Below are positions 7,036-8,941 of a DNA stretch of 8,941 nt, one piece after another; within the stretch, counting starts at the first letter, position 1, and each line of letters begins with the position of its first letter. Both the position numbers and the translations under genes were made by a program. The stretch is from assembly GCA_003483345.1 (NCBI GenBank), contig DMWH01000199.1:1-8941 (forward strand). Direction: 5' to 3'. The stretch comes from Clostridiales bacterium. GTDB lineage: Bacteria > Bacillota > Clostridia > Tissierellales > Sedimentibacteraceae. Below the pieces are notes generated by a model that was given only the letters and a program-made list of their open reading frames with translations, ran no database searches and was not told the origin of the DNA.

Positions 7036-7412
7036 GATTTAGATACCTCGTCCACAAAATTACTTAATTCTTCTAAGTCTTCCTTGCTTATTGCATCTCC
7101 GTCATATAGAGCTGCAACAAGACTTTTCAATGAATTTTTGTGCACTTTTTCAAGGAATGTTTTGCTTTCTTTCTGTAAGTAATCCTTTTCACTTATAAGA
7201 GGTTTGTAATAATTAAACCTTCCTTGCTTTGAAACTTCAATAAATCCCCTGTCAACCAGCCGAGATAAGAAGTTTAAAACTGTTGTATGAGCCCAACTCT
7301 TTTCTCCCTCTAATTTTTCAATAATATAAGCTGATGATACAGGTTTACCTGCTTCCCAAATTATCATCATTATTTCAAGCTCACTGTCAGGTAATCTTTT
7401 TATAGTTTCCAT
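7032..7412 (-). CDS. blaI: BlaI/MecI family winged-helix transcriptional repressor
   Basis: This 126-residue repressor is of the penicillinase-repressor family. It has the N-terminal winged helix (LPDSELEIMMIIWEAGKPVS, 7-26), recognition helix TTVLNFLSRL (43-52), wing RGFIEVSKQGRFNYYKPL (55-72) and C-terminal dimerisation helices. It aligns almost without gaps to S. aureus MecI (123 aa, recalled), so the protease-sensitive bond Asn101-Phe102 of MecI falls on Ala101-Leu102 here. Proteins of this family bind TACA/TGTA palindromes as dimers and are cleaved by their M56 partner. A GGGG ribosome binding site lies seven bases before the ATG; a nearer ATG at 7417 is out of frame. The promoter carries a perfect operator, implying autoregulation. 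The same operator core recurs at the MBOAT operon, its likely second target. Confidence 0.93.
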   Translation of the reverse strand: METIKRLPDSELEIMMIIWEAGKPVSSAYIIEKLEGEKSWAHTTVLNFLSRLVDRGFIEVSKQGRFNYYKPLISEKDYLQKESKTFLEKVHKNSLKSLVAALYDGDAISKEDLEELSNFVDEVSKS

Positions 7413-7450
7413 TTCATACCCCTTTCAAAATATATTGCATATATTATTAA

Positions 7451-7476
7451 ATTCATTCTACAACTGTAGAATGAAT
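7451..7476. promoter_or_regulatory. BlaI operator in the blaI promoter, perfect 12-bp arms
   Basis: ATTCATTCTACA and TGTAGAATGAAT form perfect 12-bp inverted arms around AC. The inner 18 bp (7455-7472) carries the same arms as operator O1 at 4005-4022. It covers the spacer and -10 of the blaI promoter, so repressor binding should exclude RNA polymerase and give negative autoregulation. Confidence 0.87.
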
Positions 7477-7483
7477 TTGTCAA
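7455..7483 (-). promoter_or_regulatory. Promoter of the blaI operon
   Basis: TTGACA (7483-7478), a 17-bp spacer and TAGAAT (7460-7455) on the minus strand; predicted start near 7448, about 36 bases before blaI. The -10 is formed by one operator arm. No terminator was seen between the RDD gene and this promoter, so some readthrough from upstream is possible. Confidence 0.85.
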
Positions 7484-7514
7484 GTAATTTTACACTTAAA
7501 AACAATGTATAATA

Positions 7515-8603
7515 TTATTCTTTATTCATTGAAAATTTTAGGCTGAAATAATTTTCTTTCGTATTTTCTGACGGCACTAATATATTTGTTATCTTATTGT
7601 AGCCTGAATGCTCTATATCGCAATTAAATACTATTCCGGCTTCAACAAAGTGGTAGCCCTCAAAACTATTATTTACTATATTATCTGCTATTCGTTTCGG
7701 GATTTTTGAAAATAGCCCCATTTCATTCTGTGCCCCTGCAAAAGCAAGGGATGCCAAAAACATATGCTTATCATATGAACCAATCATATAATCATGGTTT
7801 TTCATTTCAATGTCAAATGATACACCTGTCACATATCCGTTTTCTATCGTAAAATTATACTCCGGCTTTTCAGTAATATTGATATAAATTACAGTCCCGT
7901 CAGTTTCCTTCTCCGCCCATTTCCCTTCTTCATCCAAGTATTCATTACCAAAATCAATTTTGTACAGCTTTGCATAATAATTGTGATTCTCTGCAAATTC
8001 TGCTACATTTATATCACCCTTATTGGGAGGAAGCTGCTGTGCAGAGGATATCATAAAAAAAGCAGCAAATGTTGCCAAAGTTGCACCGACATAAATCACG
8101 CCTCTATACCATTTCGTATCCTTGATAGTGTAAGATATTGATTCATCCCAAGGCTGTGTTTCATTCTCTATACATAAATTGTAGCTTTTGAAAAGGCGAA
8201 TTATACTATAGATAGGAATATCAAATCCCATCCCTCTGCTTATAACACCCCATGTCCTCACAAGTCCATCTGTATAAGAAAGACGGCTTCCATCGGGGTT
8301 TTCTATTCTTAGCCCAAAAACTGCCTTCCCGTGTGTAGTTCCAAACAAATGGAGCAAAAGCGGCTCTAAAAACAGCATCATTATAGTTGTTATAAATCCA
8401 TCGAGAAATTTCTCTGCATTGTTTCTACCCACCACGTTTACATGAAACATAAATGCAAGAAAAGCCGCCCAAAATATCGCATATATAGCGCCGTCGAAAG
8501 TCCTGGCTAAATATCTTCGCCATGGGTAATATACCTGCGGCAACTCATCGCCAATATTTGCCCTATCCATCCCGGACAAATTTTCAATTTCTTTTATCAG
8601 CAT
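7515..8603 (-). CDS. RDD family membrane protein
   Basis: This 362-residue membrane protein (from the chosen start) has an N-terminal RDD domain and a C-terminal region of unknown function. The domain opens with YPWRRYLARTFDGAIYAIFW (26-45), which contains the Arg and Asp residues of the family. A second hydrophobic segment (about 70-88) is followed by FGTTHGKAVFGLRI (87-100), the usual RDD loop. A third segment lies at about 168-187. The remaining 170 residues look soluble and probably extracytoplasmic, rich in beta-type strands and aromatic residues. RDD proteins are membrane proteins of mostly unknown function, some linked to ion transport; no specific role is claimed. ATG 8603 is chosen because AAGGGAG lies six bases upstream and the RDD domain begins soon after. 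A TTG at 8663 would add 20 residues but has no clear binding site. The frame stays open further upstream to 8756, which raises a possible frameshift with the preceding gene. Confidence 0.8.
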   Translation of the reverse strand: MLIKEIENLSGMDRANIGDELPQVYYPWRRYLARTFDGAIYAIFWAAFLAFMFHVNVVGRNNAEKFLDGFITTIMMLFLEPLLLHLFGTTHGKAVFGLRIENPDGSRLSYTDGLVRTWGVISRGMGFDIPIYSIIRLFKSYNLCIENETQPWDESISYTIKDTKWYRGVIYVGATLATFAAFFMISSAQQLPPNKGDINVAEFAENHNYYAKLYKIDFGNEYLDEEGKWAEKETDGTVIYINITEKPEYNFTIENGYVTGVSFDIEMKNHDYMIGSYDKHMFLASLAFAGAQNEMGLFSKIPKRIADNIVNNSFEGYHFVEAGIVFNCDIEHSGYNKITNILVPSENTKENYFSLKFSMNKE

Positions 8604-8609
8604 ATCATT

Positions 8610-8616
8610 CTCCCTT
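8610..8616 (-). promoter_or_regulatory. Ribosome binding site deciding the RDD start
   Basis: AAGGGAG on the minus strand lies six bases before ATG 8603. The alternative TTG at 8663 is preceded only by an A-rich stretch without a convincing GGAG core, so the ATG is preferred. Confidence 0.55.
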
Positions 8617-8689
8617 GCAATTTGATGCCTTAATAATACACTATGAAGTCTGTTCACAGTCAAATACTTTTTCAGTTCATTTAATATTT

Positions 8690-8941
8690 TCAGTCTGTAT
8701 TTTCCTGCTTCTTTGAATTCTTTAGATCGTAAGTATAAGGACCCGGATTCAAGTCTTCATAATATTCGCCTTCTATCATTTTTAGCCTTAAATACTGATT
8801 TTCTCCGTTAATCGGGAATAAATCATTATTTGACAGTGTCACCATAGAGATATCTTCTGTTACTCCTGATTCATTCCAACCTTTTAACATATCTAAATCA
8901 AAAGTCCATTGTGGTGTTATTAATTTTTCTTTTCCCTTTAA
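8690..8941 (-). CDS. 3' end of an unrecognised protein-coding gene
   Basis: The frame is open from the right edge to a TGA at 8690-8692 and gives the last 83 residues of a protein whose start lies outside the window. The visible part is soluble-looking, acidic and aromatic (for example PQWTFDLDMLKGW and EGEYYEDLNPGPYTYD), with no membrane segment. It ends in a charged tail (KNSKKQENTD). I do not recognise the family. It lies 86 bases upstream of the preferred RDD start on the same strand, so the two may be cotranscribed. The tail after about residue 70 is less protein-like than the rest. The RDD reading frame is open over the same bases (8690-8756), so a frameshift near here could have altered the true C-terminus. 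Confidence 0.55.
   Translation of the reverse strand, partial: LKGKEKLITPQWTFDLDMLKGWNESGVTEDISMVTLSNNDLFPINGENQYLRLKMIEGEYYEDLNPGPYTYDLKNSKKQENTD

Noticed and set aside
4153..7412. A conventional beta-lactam resistance locus, suggested by the BlaI and BlaR1-like genes
   Set aside because: No beta-lactamase or penicillin-binding protein gene is in the window, and the protease lacks the penicillin-binding sensor.
7484..7514. Terminator for the RDD gene just after its stop
   Set aside because: Only a weak six-pair, AT-rich hairpin can form and no T-run follows it.

Overview
This is an AT-rich window in which every supportable gene lies on the minus strand. Strong AGGAGG-type ribosome binding sites, TTGACA/TATAAT-like promoters and the protein families point to a low-GC Gram-positive bacterium (Bacillota), most likely a Clostridia member. 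No rRNA, tRNA, CRISPR array, transposase or other mobile element was seen.

Read in the direction of transcription (right to left), the window starts with the 3' end of an unrecognised gene (8690-8941) and an RDD-family membrane protein (7515-8603). Next is a three-gene operon: a BlaI/MecI-type winged-helix repressor (7032-7412), a BlaR1/MecR1-like M56 membrane metalloprotease without the usual penicillin-binding sensor domain (5749-7035), and a secreted protein with two copper-amine-oxidase-N-like stalk domains and a propeller-like body (4153-5718). It ends in a clear intrinsic terminator (4079-4109). A second operon follows directly: an AlgI-type MBOAT O-acyltransferase (2442-3851) and a DHHW/AlgX-like SGNH protein (1165-2430), together a surface-glycan O-acetylation pair. 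Last, after a terminator-like hairpin, is a pseudouridine kinase gene psuK (1-924) that runs off the left edge.

The main discovery is regulatory. The blaI promoter carries a perfect palindrome with core ATTCTACA-nn-TGTAGAAT, and its -10 box (TAGAAT) is one arm of that palindrome. The same perfect core recurs just downstream of the MBOAT promoter. A degenerate second copy overlaps the MBOAT -10 in exactly the same TTGACA-17-TAGAAT geometry, with centres 31 bp apart. This predicts that the BlaI-like repressor controls both its own operon and the O-acetyltransferase operon. The inferred system is an envelope-stress circuit: the M56 protease inactivates the repressor, and surface polysaccharide or peptidoglycan acetylation plus a secreted stalk/propeller protein are switched on. 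Because the protease lacks a beta-lactam sensor domain and no beta-lactamase is present, the inducing signal is probably not simply penicillin; the secreted third protein could be part of the sensing.
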